DNA of 64,000 nt from Gammaproteobacteria bacterium (GTDB lineage Bacteria; Pseudomonadota; Gammaproteobacteria; JABDBA01), in contig JABDBA010000007.1 in the NCBI GenBank assembly GCA_013288885.1, positions 41,425-105,424 on the forward strand, written 5' to 3'. Made by a program: the position numbers and the translations under genes. The notes beneath the pieces were generated by a model, which was not told where the DNA came from, ran no database searches, and was given only the letters and a program-made list of their open reading frames with translations. This document shows positions 20,213-29,662 of the stretch, one piece after another. The first letter of the stretch is position 1, and each line of letters begins with the position of its first letter.

Positions 20213-20235
20213 ACCCGTTAAGAGTTTTTAAGACA

Positions 20236-21342
20236 ATGAAGCCTAAACCCAATAATTGGCATTTTGCTCGCCCAGCCTTAGCTAAAACCTACCTTGATTT
20301 ATTCGAGCTTGGTTTAAGCTCTGCGCGGGGGCTATTTGCTAGACGGCGCATGGGTAAAACAGAATTTCTAAAGAAAGACTTTATTCCTGCCGCAATTTTA
20401 CATGGTTATGTGGTTGTTTATGCCAATCTGTGGGATTTAGAAATAGACCCGGCTACAGCGCTTATTTCCGAATTTTATAAAACGATAGAACCCAAAGGCT
20501 TTAACAAAATTTTATCACGTTTCAAACCATCTAAGGTAAAAGCATCGGGTAAAATTCCTGGAGTAGGTGAAGGTTCCATTGAGGCAAATTTGCAGGAAAA
20601 TAAAAAAGTAACCGGCACTTTATTAATGGAAGCAATGAGCGCTTTTGATAAAACTAAGATGCAGATGATTTTAGTCATTGATGAAGCGCAGGTGTTAGCC
20701 TATGAAGAAAATGCACATTTTGCCCATGCGTTACGCGCAGCGTTAGATATAAGAAAAGATCGTATTAAAGTCATTTTTGCAGGCAGTTCTGAAACCACTT
20801 TACGCAAAATGTTTGGTATTCCTTCAGAGCCTTTTTATAACTGGGCACCCCTAGAACCTTTCGAATTACTTGGAAAAGATTTTGTTGCTGCGATGGTGGA
20901 AAGAGTCAATCATATTTCAAAATACCCATTATCATTAGCTGATGCACTGGAAGCTTTTGCAGAACTTAAAAACACCCCAGAATTTTTTCGTCGCTATATT
21001 GAATACTATATTACTAACCCGATGGATGGCTCTCTTTCTGCACTTGATGTCACAAAAAGTAAAGTATTTAATGATGAGAGTTTCAAGCGTCAGTGGGATG
21101 GGTTATTAGCGGCTGATCAAGTAATACTCTCAATGATCGCTAATGGGATTTCTGATTTGCATGGCATTGCAGCTATGCAATATATAGGCGCTAAATTAGG
21201 AATTAGTGATAGCGTAGATAAGAATACCACGCATAATGCTCTACGGCGTTTAACTGATAAGAACATAGTCACTAAAATTACCCATGGGAATTATCAATTT
21301 GAAGACGAGGCATTTGCTGATTGGGTAAAACACAAAGATTAG
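20236..21342 (+). CDS. AAA/STAND-type ATPase with C-terminal winged-helix region
   Basis: A 368-residue P-loop ATPase related to archaeal-type ATPases. Walker A is ARRRMGKTE near residue 35, and Walker B is MILVIDEAQVL near 144-154. A sensor-like FAGSSETTLRKMF follows near residue 187. Residues ~290-360 look like a winged helix-turn-helix (ALRRLTDKNIVTKI). No nuclease motif is seen. The function is not established; relatives occur in mobile or defence-like settings. It stands alone, divergent from ndvB, with its own strong promoter. Its stop overlaps that of pgl, which runs the opposite way, by four bases. Confidence 0.75.
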   Translation: MKPKPNNWHFARPALAKTYLDLFELGLSSARGLFARRRMGKTEFLKKDFIPAAILHGYVVVYANLWDLEIDPATALISEFYKTIEPKGFNKILSRFKPSKVKASGKIPGVGEGSIEANLQENKKVTGTLLMEAMSAFDKTKMQMILVIDEAQVLAYEENAHFAHALRAALDIRKDRIKVIFAGSSETTLRKMFGIPSEPFYNWAPLEPFELLGKDFVAAMVERVNHISKYPLSLADALEAFAELKNTPEFFRRYIEYYITNPMDGSLSALDVTKSKVFNDESFKRQWDGLLAADQVILSMIANGISDLHGIAAMQYIGAKLGISDSVDKNTTHNALRRLTDKNIVTKITHGNYQFEDEAFADWVKHKD

Positions 21343-22079
21343 ACAATTTTCAGCTTTCCTGCCGCTGCTTGATCCAGATACCAAATGGTTTTGCCCTGTG
21401 AAGGTTGAATTAACTGGGCGGGGTATTTTTGTGGTTCTGTAGGGCCCGCTAATACTGAATAAACGGCGGGAGCTTTATTAGCACCTTCAACCAAAAAAAT
21501 AACACAAGCGGCATTATTAATGGCAGTTGACGTGAGGGTAATACGGTACATTTTTAACTGTGGAACCCATAATGCAGCAACAAGTTGGTTAGTAGAAGAG
21601 GTCACTACCTCACTGAAAGGCATCAACGAAGCAGTATGTGCATCATCGCCCAGCCCTAGATAAATTAAATCAAACTTTACATTTTTTATAATAGATTCGT
21701 ATTGCTTTGCGGCATCTTTAGGCTCTTTAAATTTAGTCGGAATCGGAAAAATATTTTCGACGAGGACGGAAACTTTTGAAAATAGATGTTCATATGCCAT
21801 ATGATAATTGCTTGCCACATCCGTTGTAGGAACATAGCGTTCATCACCAAAATAAAATTTAATTTGCTGCCAGGGTGTTTTTGTGCGGCAAAAATCGTTT
21901 GCGGCTAAAGCGTCAAAAAATAATTTGGGGGTATTGCCACCAGCAAGCACTACGTTAAAAACACCATGATTATTAACAGAGTCAATGGCGCGTTGCGTAA
22001 AATCTTCTGCGACAGCGTTAAATAAATCGTTAGGATCAGCAATTATTTTGATTTCTCTATTTTTATTTAGAGCAACCAT
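21339..22079 (-). CDS. pgl: 6-phosphogluconolactonase
   Basis: DevB/Pgl-type lactonase that hydrolyses 6-phosphogluconolactone in the oxidative pentose-phosphate pathway. 246 residues, normal length. The N-terminal phosphate-binding segment is VVLAGGNTPKLFFDAL. FYFGDERYVPTTDVASNY is the classic catalytic motif, and LIYLGLGDDAHTASLMP follows near residue 140, with the conserved Gly-Asp-Asp-Ala-His. It starts inside the end of zwf (13-base overlap) and is the last gene of tal-pgi-zwf-pgl, so it is translationally coupled to its pathway predecessor. Confidence 0.95.
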   Translation of the reverse strand: MVALNKNREIKIIADPNDLFNAVAEDFTQRAIDSVNNHGVFNVVLAGGNTPKLFFDALAANDFCRTKTPWQQIKFYFGDERYVPTTDVASNYHMAYEHLFSKVSVLVENIFPIPTKFKEPKDAAKQYESIIKNVKFDLIYLGLGDDAHTASLMPFSEVVTSSTNQLVAALWVPQLKMYRITLTSTAINNAACVIFLVEGANKAPAVYSVLAGPTEPQKYPAQLIQPSQGKTIWYLDQAAAGKLKIV

Positions 22080-23605
22080 TTTCTGCCGTCCTGTTGTATT
22101 AAATCATCTGCTTCTTTAGGCCCGGTACTCCCTGCGACATAGTTGGGAAAATCACGCGGTGTTAATGCACCCCAGACATCTAAAATAGGTTGTACTAAAG
22201 CCCAACCCGTTTCTACCATTTCGGCGCGGTTAAAAAGCAAATGGTCGCCATTCATGCAGTCATATAAAATAGTTTCATAACCAGTTTGTGGGGTAATGCC
22301 AAAATAATCTTTGTATCTAAACTTCATAATAACGGGGCCCAATTGCATAGTAGGCCCAGGGATTTTTGCATTAAAGTAGAGAGATATACCTTCTTCCGGT
22401 TGAATGTAGATACGTAATATATTAGGAATTTCTTTTAGTTCTGACCCACCAAATAAACTAGAAGGACCAGATTTAAACTGGATGATTATTTCAGAAGTAC
22501 GCTTTTTCATGCGTTTACCGGTGCGCAGATAAAAAGGTACATGCAACCAACGCCAATTATCAATAAATAATTTTAGTGCTATAAAGGTTTCAGTAGAAGA
22601 TTGCGGCGCCACATTTTTTTCCGATCGATAACCAGGTACCGCGACGCCATCTATTTTGCCAGGGCCATATTGACCACGCACTGCTTGTTGTAGTACTTGT
22701 TCCGGTGTCAAAATAGGAATGCCATGCAATACTTTGGCTTTTTCGTCGCGAATGTAATCAGATGAAAAGGAAATGGGTGGCTCCATGGCGATCAAGCTTA
22801 ACATTTGCAGTAAATGATTGGGGACCATATCACGCAAAGCACCCGCCTGTTCATAATAAGCGCCTCTTAATTCTACACCTAAGGTTTCTGCCACGGTAAT
22901 TTGCACATGATCGATATAACGACGGTTCCAGATCGGTTCAAAGATACCGTTTGAAAAACGAAAAGCCAGTAAATTCTGTACTGTCTCTTTACCTAGAAAA
23001 TGATCGATGCGAAATATCTGCTGTTCATCGACTAATGTAAGTAATTCTTGATTTAAAGCTTTTGCTGATGCCAAATCATGCCCAAAAGGTTTTTCAACAA
23101 CAATGCGGCGAAAATATTGACCATTTTCTTCGGTCAGTAGTTTTACTCTGTTGAGTTGGCTAGCAATGACCCCGATAAATTGCGGCGGTGATGCAAAATA
23201 AAATAAGTAATTTTTACTGGCTTTTTTCGTGGTTAATTTTTCAAGTGTATTTTTTAATTCGACATAAACTGCATGATCTGAAAATGATCCAGAGATGTAC
23301 TGCACCTGACGTACTAATGAAAGGCCAAATTTTTTTGCAGCAGGGTCAGTGATAAATTGTTTCACATCTTTTGTTAATTGGGCTTGAAATGATTTTGTGG
23401 TGAATTTCTCCATTGCAACACCGACAATGCAAAAATTTTCATCCAGTAAACCTTTACTACCTAAGTTGCATAAAGCAGGGTAGAGTAGACGCTTCGTTAA
23501 ATCACCTGCAATGCCAAAAATCACTAAAACACAAGGCTGCGCAGGTTTGCGGGCTGGCGTTGATTCTTTGCTTTCGGGCTCTGATAAAGTTTCTTCTAGA
23601 TGCAT
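22067..23605 (-). CDS. zwf: Glucose-6-phosphate 1-dehydrogenase
   Basis: NADP-dependent first enzyme of the oxidative pentose-phosphate pathway. 512 residues. The nucleotide-binding loop FGIAGDLTKRLLYPAL lies near residue 30. The active-site signature RIDHFLGKETVQN is near residue 200, followed by EPIWNRRYIDHVQIT. The C-terminal NADP/substrate part is complete. An AGGA ribosome site lies 6 bases before the ATG at 23605. pgi ends 8 bases upstream and pgl overlaps its 3' end. The first ~20 residues (rich in Glu, Ser, Lys and Pro) are a short non-conserved extension. Confidence 0.96.
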   Translation of the reverse strand: MHLEETLSEPESKESTPARKPAQPCVLVIFGIAGDLTKRLLYPALCNLGSKGLLDENFCIVGVAMEKFTTKSFQAQLTKDVKQFITDPAAKKFGLSLVRQVQYISGSFSDHAVYVELKNTLEKLTTKKASKNYLFYFASPPQFIGVIASQLNRVKLLTEENGQYFRRIVVEKPFGHDLASAKALNQELLTLVDEQQIFRIDHFLGKETVQNLLAFRFSNGIFEPIWNRRYIDHVQITVAETLGVELRGAYYEQAGALRDMVPNHLLQMLSLIAMEPPISFSSDYIRDEKAKVLHGIPILTPEQVLQQAVRGQYGPGKIDGVAVPGYRSEKNVAPQSSTETFIALKLFIDNWRWLHVPFYLRTGKRMKKRTSEIIIQFKSGPSSLFGGSELKEIPNILRIYIQPEEGISLYFNAKIPGPTMQLGPVIMKFRYKDYFGITPQTGYETILYDCMNGDHLLFNRAEMVETGWALVQPILDVWGALTPRDFPNYVAGSTGPKEADDLIQQDGRKWLL

Positions 23606-23613
23606 GAATTATC

Positions 23614-25317
23614 CTATTCAGTTTGCAATGCTTGTTGTAAAATTTCATGTAATTTTTCCAAACCTGCGCGCACATCGTTTCCTAGATGAATGCGTAAAAC
23701 CCGTCGCTTACGTTGCGCCAGCACTTCAAAATCAGCTTGCGCTTGTGCTGCGATGACTAAACCAAAGGTGTAATGATGGTTCGGTACTTGAATGTCTACT
23801 TCGTGGTCAGCGGTAATTTGTAAAAAAACACCCGTGTTGGGGCCACCTTTATAGGCTTGCCCCGTGGAGTGTAAAAAGCGCGGACCAAATCCAAGACAAG
23901 TGGCTACTTTTTTTGCATCACGAATAGCTGTTCTACTTTTTTGTAGTAGCGCTGTATGCTCAACTGACATTTCAATAAAAGCCGAAAGATCTACATAATC
24001 GCCAGGTTTGATCCGGCTACAATGTGCGCGCAGATATTCTACCAAGCTAGGCGTAGCAGTCATTTGTTCTTTGATAGCGTGTGCATTTATTTCATCGGTA
24101 AAAAGTTGTATGCCTTCTGCTGCAAAAATAAGCTTAGGCTGTGGGATTGTTTTAGTTTTTTCATATTCTGTGGTTAATTGCATTGCGCGTACTTTGCTGG
24201 CTTCAACATCGGGTTGATCAAAAGGGTTAACACCGATGATGCTACCGGCCACAGCAATCGCCATCTCCCAGCGAAAAAATTCTGCGCCTAAATGTTTTTT
24301 GTCAGCCAAATTAAGGCGTATCACCACACGGCCTGATTGTTCAATGAGGTCAATGGCTCGATCTTGTTCGATGTCGGGGGCATTTTCTAAACGAATATAA
24401 ACAAACACACGATCGCTACCATAAACATCGGGCAGGCCTAGTGGTTCTTGATCCACAGGAATTAAACCTTTGCCAATTTTACCAGTGGATTCGGCGATTA
24501 ATTGTTCAAGCCAACCTCCTAAGCTATAAATGCTAGGTGATGTTATAAGAGTCACTTTATCTTTATTGTGCTTAGCATAAACACCTAACATAACTCCTAA
24601 TAAAACGCCGGGGTTATTTTTTGGTAATACAGTGGGTGCACACGCTTTCATCATTGTTGCGGCATGTTGTAAAAATTCTTTTACATCAATACCCATTAGC
24701 CCAGCAGGCGCTATGCCGAAATTAGACAGTGCCGAATAACGGCCGCCAATTGAGGGTACACCATAAAAAATTTCTTTGAAGTTTTCTTTCTTAGCCATCA
24801 CGGCAAGTGGTGAATCTGGATCAGTAATAGCAAGAAAGCGATCACCCACTGCGGATTTTTTTAAAACGGTTTGTAGCAACGTATAAAAATAATCTTTAAA
24901 AATATTCGGTTCTAAGGTAGTGCCAGATTTGCTGGAAACAATAAAAAAAGTTTTTTGTAAATCAATCTTATTTTCTAAATGGCGAATTTGCAAAGGGTCG
25001 GTTGAATCTAAAATATGGAGGCGTGGATAACCTTTAATTTCACCAAACGTTTTTGCCATCAGGGCAGGGCAGAGGCTTGAACCACCCATGCCTAATAGAA
25101 CAATATGCTTAAATTCAGCTGTTTTAAGTTCGCTGACTAATGCGGCGATCGCTGGCAATTCAGCAAATTCTGCTGTAATAACATTTAACCACCCAGTCCA
25201 TTGCGCTTCGTCGCTATTGGTCCAAAGTGATGCATCGCTCGCCCACAAACGTTGTACTTTATCCTGTTTTTGCCAAACATTTAGTTCTGCACTGATGGCA
25301 TCATTTAATGAGTTCAT
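23614..25317 (-). CDS. pgi: Glucose-6-phosphate isomerase (Tal-Pgi-related type)
   Basis: Interconverts glucose-6-phosphate and fructose-6-phosphate. 567 residues with SIS-domain motifs: VLLGMGGSSLCPALM near residue 77, the sugar-phosphate loop VSSKSGTTLEPN near 122, GGRYSALSNFG near 185, and a C-terminal GFGPRFLHSTGQAYKGGP segment. These closely resemble the isomerase half of bifunctional transaldolase/phosphoglucose isomerase proteins rather than the E. coli enzyme. Here the transaldolase is a separate upstream gene, whose TGA overlaps this ATG by ATGA (25314-25317). It could therefore be a split form of that fusion, or the fusion's ancestral arrangement. Confidence 0.93.
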   Translation of the reverse strand: MNSLNDAISAELNVWQKQDKVQRLWASDASLWTNSDEAQWTGWLNVITAEFAELPAIAALVSELKTAEFKHIVLLGMGGSSLCPALMAKTFGEIKGYPRLHILDSTDPLQIRHLENKIDLQKTFFIVSSKSGTTLEPNIFKDYFYTLLQTVLKKSAVGDRFLAITDPDSPLAVMAKKENFKEIFYGVPSIGGRYSALSNFGIAPAGLMGIDVKEFLQHAATMMKACAPTVLPKNNPGVLLGVMLGVYAKHNKDKVTLITSPSIYSLGGWLEQLIAESTGKIGKGLIPVDQEPLGLPDVYGSDRVFVYIRLENAPDIEQDRAIDLIEQSGRVVIRLNLADKKHLGAEFFRWEMAIAVAGSIIGVNPFDQPDVEASKVRAMQLTTEYEKTKTIPQPKLIFAAEGIQLFTDEINAHAIKEQMTATPSLVEYLRAHCSRIKPGDYVDLSAFIEMSVEHTALLQKSRTAIRDAKKVATCLGFGPRFLHSTGQAYKGGPNTGVFLQITADHEVDIQVPNHHYTFGLVIAAQAQADFEVLAQRKRRVLRIHLGNDVRAGLEKLHEILQQALQTE

Positions 25318-26408
25318 TTTTTATCCTTCAATTTTTTTTCCAATGTGGTTATTAATTGATCAAAAGACTGGATGAATTTAGCAACCCCTTCATCTTCAAG
25401 TTGTTGCGTAATTTTATTAATGTCAATACCTAGTTCAGGTAAGTGTTGAAAAACCCAATGGGCTTTATCGGCATCGTCTTGTAAACGTGCTTTTGGATCA
25501 CCGTGATCGCGATAAGCATCTAATGTTTCAACTGGAAGAGTATTTACAGTGTTGGGCCCGATTAATGCTTCTACATATTTTACATCACTATAAGCGGGGT
25601 TTTTAGTGCTGGTGCTTGCCCACAGCAATCGTTGTGCTTGGGTTTCCTTTGCGGCTTTTTGATAAATTTCATAAGCTACTTTTGCTGAAGCAATAGCAAC
25701 TTGCCCGTGTATTTTTTTTGCAATGAGAGCTTTGTCGCCACCTTGCGTAATGATTTTTTCTAACATCGGGTCGATTAACGTATCTATACGGCTTAAGAAG
25801 AAGCTTGCTACAGAAGCAACAGGTTGGGGCGGTTGTTTTTGTGTGATGCGTGCTGCAAGGCCTGTTTGATAAGCTTCTGCTACTGCGCGATAACGATCCA
25901 AGCCAAACAGCAAAGTGACATTCACATTAATGCCTTCGCTGATTAATTGTTTAATCGCAGGCAGCCCTTCAAGCGTAGCGGGAACTTTAATAAAAACATT
26001 GGGGCGATCGAGTGCTTTCCATAAACGGCGTGCTTCGATAATCGTGCCTTCAGTATCATGAGCAAGATGGGGATTAACCTCTAAGCTAACATAACCATCT
26101 TTGCCCTCCATGCGATTATACAGCTGGCGAAATTCATCGGCAGCATCGCGAACATCGCGCTGGGTGAGGGTTTCATAGACAGTATTAACATCTTTGCCTT
26201 CTTTCATCATTGCTGCAATAGCGTCAGCGTAATCATCGCTTTCGGCGATGGCTTTTTCAAAAATGGAAGGGTTTGACGTAATTCCGCGTAAATCATCGTC
26301 AGTAATCAATTGTTTAAGTTTATCGCTGGTGATGAGGTCGCGTTTGATATAATCGAGCCAGATAGATTGGCCAAAGGTGGTCAGTTTTTTCAGCGGGTTT
26401 ATTTTCAT
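25314..26408 (-). CDS. tal: Transaldolase
   Basis: Transfers a dihydroxyacetone unit between sedoheptulose-7-phosphate and erythrose-4-phosphate in the non-oxidative pentose-phosphate pathway. 364 residues, the longer (Mycobacterium/cyanobacterial) type. The N-terminal motif LRGITSNPSIFEKAI lies near residue 40. VFIKVPATLEGLPAI near residue 140 carries the Schiff-base lysine. NVNVTLLFGLDRY follows. It is first in the tal-pgi-zwf-pgl operon; an AAGGA ribosome site precedes the ATG at 26408. It is coupled to pgi by a four-base overlap. Confidence 0.96.
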   Translation of the reverse strand: MKINPLKKLTTFGQSIWLDYIKRDLITSDKLKQLITDDDLRGITSNPSIFEKAIAESDDYADAIAAMMKEGKDVNTVYETLTQRDVRDAADEFRQLYNRMEGKDGYVSLEVNPHLAHDTEGTIIEARRLWKALDRPNVFIKVPATLEGLPAIKQLISEGINVNVTLLFGLDRYRAVAEAYQTGLAARITQKQPPQPVASVASFFLSRIDTLIDPMLEKIITQGGDKALIAKKIHGQVAIASAKVAYEIYQKAAKETQAQRLLWASTSTKNPAYSDVKYVEALIGPNTVNTLPVETLDAYRDHGDPKARLQDDADKAHWVFQHLPELGIDINKITQQLEDEGVAKFIQSFDQLITTLEKKLKDKK

Positions 26409-26583
26409 AAATAAGCTTCCTTGATAGTCCTTTATTGTTTATAGAGTTTAGCACATTTTAAGCGTTGGTTCTTTATCAAAATCCAATAAATATCGATGGT
26501 CGTTTGCAAATAACCCAATTTACAATTGCAATGATAGCGCGTACCATTTCCGGCTAACCCCTCAATTTTGTCCAAGACGCAAG

Positions 26584-26655
26584 ATGGGATATCCTAAGCC
26601 CACCAAGAAACGTAAGCAAGAATTGAAATCGATTCGTAAAGAGCTGAAAAAGTAA
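26584..26655 (+). CDS. Possible 23-residue basic peptide upstream of ppk1
   Basis: ATG to TAA encodes a 23-residue lysine/arginine-rich helix-like peptide beginning MGYPKPTKKRKQELK. It ends 3 bases before ppk1. There is no good ribosome site. The frame stays open for at least 18 codons upstream of the ATG, so it may instead be the tail of a decayed gene. It could be a leader peptide for ppk1-ppx or chance. No family recognised. Confidence 0.2.
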   Translation: MGYPKPTKKRKQELKSIRKELKK

Positions 26656-26658
26656 AAT

Positions 26659-28749
26659 ATGATGAAAAAACCACTATTCATTTCTCGCGACATTAGCTGG
26701 CTTGGCTTCAATGCGAGAGTCCTGCAAGAAGCAGCTGACCCGACGGTATCCTTAAAAAATAGAATTAACTTTCTGGCCATCCATTCTAGTAATCTAGACG
26801 AATTTTTCAGCGTGCGCGTGCCCGCACTCAAAGCTAAAATCAAATTTGAAACGAAGAATAAAGACGATAAAGCAGTTGCAAGTACCCAGTCTATCCTTAA
26901 TGAAATTCATGCTATTGTCATTCAACAACAAAGTGAATTTGCGCGGATTTGGCAAAATATACTAATCGAATTAAATAAGCATAAAATATTTTTGCTCAAC
27001 GAAAATGAATTAACAAAAAAGCAAATAAATTTTATCCGACAATTTTATGACTCGAAAATCAGTCCTAACATTATTCCGCTTTTTTTGGAATCGATGCCCT
27101 CCCTCACTTCCCTTTGGGCAAAAAGTAGTTTTTTAGGCGTAGTTATGCGCAGTCATGATAAATCGCGCAAAGAAAAATATGCTATTATCGAAATTCCGAC
27201 CAAAAAGATCGGTCGATTTTTATTATTGCCCAGTAAGGCTGGTGAACAACATATCATTTTACTCGAAGACATTATTCGTTTCCATTTACCAGTTATTTTT
27301 TCTTCTTTTAGTTACGATTGCTTTGAAGCACACTTATTCAAAATCACCCAGGATGCTGAAATTGACATGGACAGCGACATGTCAGAAAACTATATAGAAA
27401 GAATTGAAATCGGCGTAAAAAAACGCCGCAAATCTAAGCCAATTTATTTCTTATATGATAAAGAGATAGATGCGAATTTACTAGAATATCTCATCAACTG
27501 GCTAAATATATCCAAAAATGATAGCATTATCCCGCGTGGTAGAATTCGAAATTTTCGTGATTTTCTCTCTTTCCCTGCCAAACTACCCGAATCCAACACC
27601 TATCATCAGCCATTTACTCATCCAGATCTTGCGCGTGCTTTGCGAGTGAGTGATGCCATATTGAAAAAAGATATATTGCTCTGTACACCTTATCATTCTT
27701 TTAATGGGATCATTGACATGCTAAGGGAAGCAGCAATGGACTCGAGTGTGACTAGTATTAAAATAACCGCTTACCGTCTTGCGAAGTTCTCTATGGTTTG
27801 CAACGCATTAATCAATGCTGCGCGCAATGGCAAAAAAGTGTATGTCGTCATTGAAATTAAAGCAACTTACGATGAAGAAGCCAATTTAAATTGGAAAAAT
27901 AAGTTAGAAGAAGAGGGTGTCAAAGTATTTGCAGGCGTTCCCAATTTAAAAATTCACGCCAAAATATGCATTATTAAAAAAGTTATCGATAATAAACCGA
28001 TTCGCTATGGTTTCATTGCCACGGGTAATTTAAATGAAGAAACAGCATTGGTCTACGCTGATTATTTCTTTCTTACGTCTAATCGAAAAATAATGAAAGA
28101 TATCAATCATGTATTTAAAGCCCTTAACGATCCTTTTATCAATTGGGAAAAATTAAAGCCTTGTAAATCGCTGTTGATCTCTCCCCTGACGATGCGTTCT
28201 GAATTAATCGCCATGATTGACCGTGAAATTAAAAATCAGTTAAACGGTAAAAGAGCCGGTATCAAATTGCAATTAAATGGCCTGAGCGATGTCAAGATGA
28301 TTGAAAAATTGTATGAAGCTGCACGCGCAGGTGTTGCGGTCCGCATGGTTGTCCGCAGTATTATGTGTGCCATTCCAACCCAAAAGTCATTTAAAAAACC
28401 GCTTTGTGCTACCAGCATAGTCGATGAGTTCCTCGAGCATGGGCGCATCTTGGTATTTGAGAATAATGGAGCAGAAGAAGTGTTTATATCTTCTGCTGAT
28501 TGGATGGTTAGAAATTTGGACTATCGCCTTGAAATTGCTGTTCGTATTCTGGATCCAGTCATCAAAAAGCAATTATTAGATATTTTAGCTATCAAGTTTG
28601 CTGACAATGTTAAAGCGAGAATTCTAGACAATCAATCATCTAACCATTATGTCAAAAACGGCAAGAAAAAAGTACGCTCCCAGCTCGATATTTATCGCTA
28701 TCTTCACGATCTGGCGCAAGTCAAACTTACATCAAGACAAGGAAAATAA
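26659..28749 (+). CDS. ppk1: Polyphosphate kinase 1
   Basis: Reversibly polymerises the gamma-phosphate of ATP into polyphosphate. 696 residues, standard length. The N-terminal domain opens with SRDISWLGFNARVLQEAAD and NLDEFFSVRVPAL. The phospholipase-D-like C-terminal half contains the autophosphorylated histidine in NLKIHAKICII (near residue 433), then FIATGNLNEETA. The late segment SSADWMVRNLDYRLEIAV matches the E. coli enzyme closely. The start is one of two adjacent ATGs (26659 or 26662). ppx follows after 3 bases, forming a ppk1-ppx operon. Confidence 0.96.
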   Translation: MMKKPLFISRDISWLGFNARVLQEAADPTVSLKNRINFLAIHSSNLDEFFSVRVPALKAKIKFETKNKDDKAVASTQSILNEIHAIVIQQQSEFARIWQNILIELNKHKIFLLNENELTKKQINFIRQFYDSKISPNIIPLFLESMPSLTSLWAKSSFLGVVMRSHDKSRKEKYAIIEIPTKKIGRFLLLPSKAGEQHIILLEDIIRFHLPVIFSSFSYDCFEAHLFKITQDAEIDMDSDMSENYIERIEIGVKKRRKSKPIYFLYDKEIDANLLEYLINWLNISKNDSIIPRGRIRNFRDFLSFPAKLPESNTYHQPFTHPDLARALRVSDAILKKDILLCTPYHSFNGIIDMLREAAMDSSVTSIKITAYRLAKFSMVCNALINAARNGKKVYVVIEIKATYDEEANLNWKNKLEEEGVKVFAGVPNLKIHAKICIIKKVIDNKPIRYGFIATGNLNEETALVYADYFFLTSNRKIMKDINHVFKALNDPFINWEKLKPCKSLLISPLTMRSELIAMIDREIKNQLNGKRAGIKLQLNGLSDVKMIEKLYEAARAGVAVRMVVRSIMCAIPTQKSFKKPLCATSIVDEFLEHGRILVFENNGAEEVFISSADWMVRNLDYRLEIAVRILDPVIKKQLLDILAIKFADNVKARILDNQSSNHYVKNGKKKVRSQLDIYRYLHDLAQVKLTSRQGK

Positions 28750-28752
28750 ATC

Positions 28753-29637
28753 ATGCGACTGGCCGCAATTGATATTGGTAGCAACGCTGCGCGATTATTG
28801 ATCGTAGAAGTGAAGCAGAAGCGCTCACGACCGGAATTCAAAAAATTAATTCTACTGCGAATTCCTCTACGACTTGGTTTTGACGTTTTTACGAAAGGTA
28901 ACATCGGCCACGAAAAGCGTATAATGATTTTACATATGATGCGTGCTTTCCGCGCGTTGCTTGATCTCTACAAAGTTGATGCTGTTAAAGCTTACGCCAC
29001 TAGCGCTATGCGAGATGCCAGCAATAGCGATAGCATTGTTAATGAAATAAAGAAAAAAACCGCCATTAAAATCGAAATTATTTCGGGTGGAAAAGAAGCT
29101 GATTTACTCTATCAAAGTCATGCCGCAGAAAAAATTGATAAAAACAATACCTATCTCTATGTCAACGTTGGCGGTGGCAGCACGGAATTAAATTTATTTA
29201 CTAAAGGTAAAGCGACACGAGAATTATCATTTGAAATTGGTGCGATACGTATATTAAAAAATGCAGTAAAACAAACGCAATGGGATGACTTGAAGAGCGA
29301 ATTAAAAGAAGTAATCAAAAAAAATTCACCCAAGGCCATCATTGGGACTGGTGGCAATATCAATAAAATATTTTCGTTAAGTAAACTAAAAGACGGTAAA
29401 CCATTAACCTATCATATGCTTAAATCGTACTACCACAAATTAAGCAGGCTCACTACGGCTGAGCGCATCAAACAATTTAAATTAAGTGATGACCGCGCAG
29501 ATGTCGTGGTGCCAGCATTGGAGATTTATCTCTCTGTCATGCAATGGAGTAAAGTCAATATCATGTATGTACCGAACGTTGGCTTGGTGGATGGTATCAT
29601 CTACTCGCTTTATAGCGCATTAAAGAATAAGCAGTAA
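28753..29637 (+). CDS. ppx: Ppx/GppA phosphatase, short form
   Basis: Exopolyphosphatase or pppGpp phosphatase of the acetate-kinase/hsp70 fold. The first phosphate loop is AAIDIGSNAARLLI at the N-terminus. The second is YVNVGGGSTELNLF near residue 137. IIGTGGNINKIFSL follows near residue 196. It has only 294 residues, so it carries the two catalytic subdomains but lacks the C-terminal HD-like domain of the ~500-residue E. coli Ppx. Many bacteria have this short form. Its position 3 bases after ppk1 argues for polyphosphate turnover, though (p)ppGpp hydrolysis cannot be excluded. Confidence 0.9.
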   Translation: MRLAAIDIGSNAARLLIVEVKQKRSRPEFKKLILLRIPLRLGFDVFTKGNIGHEKRIMILHMMRAFRALLDLYKVDAVKAYATSAMRDASNSDSIVNEIKKKTAIKIEIISGGKEADLLYQSHAAEKIDKNNTYLYVNVGGGSTELNLFTKGKATRELSFEIGAIRILKNAVKQTQWDDLKSELKEVIKKNSPKAIIGTGGNINKIFSLSKLKDGKPLTYHMLKSYYHKLSRLTTAERIKQFKLSDDRADVVVPALEIYLSVMQWSKVNIMYVPNVGLVDGIIYSLYSALKNKQ

Positions 29638-29662
29638 AATTTAGAGTGGGTTTCTAATTGAT

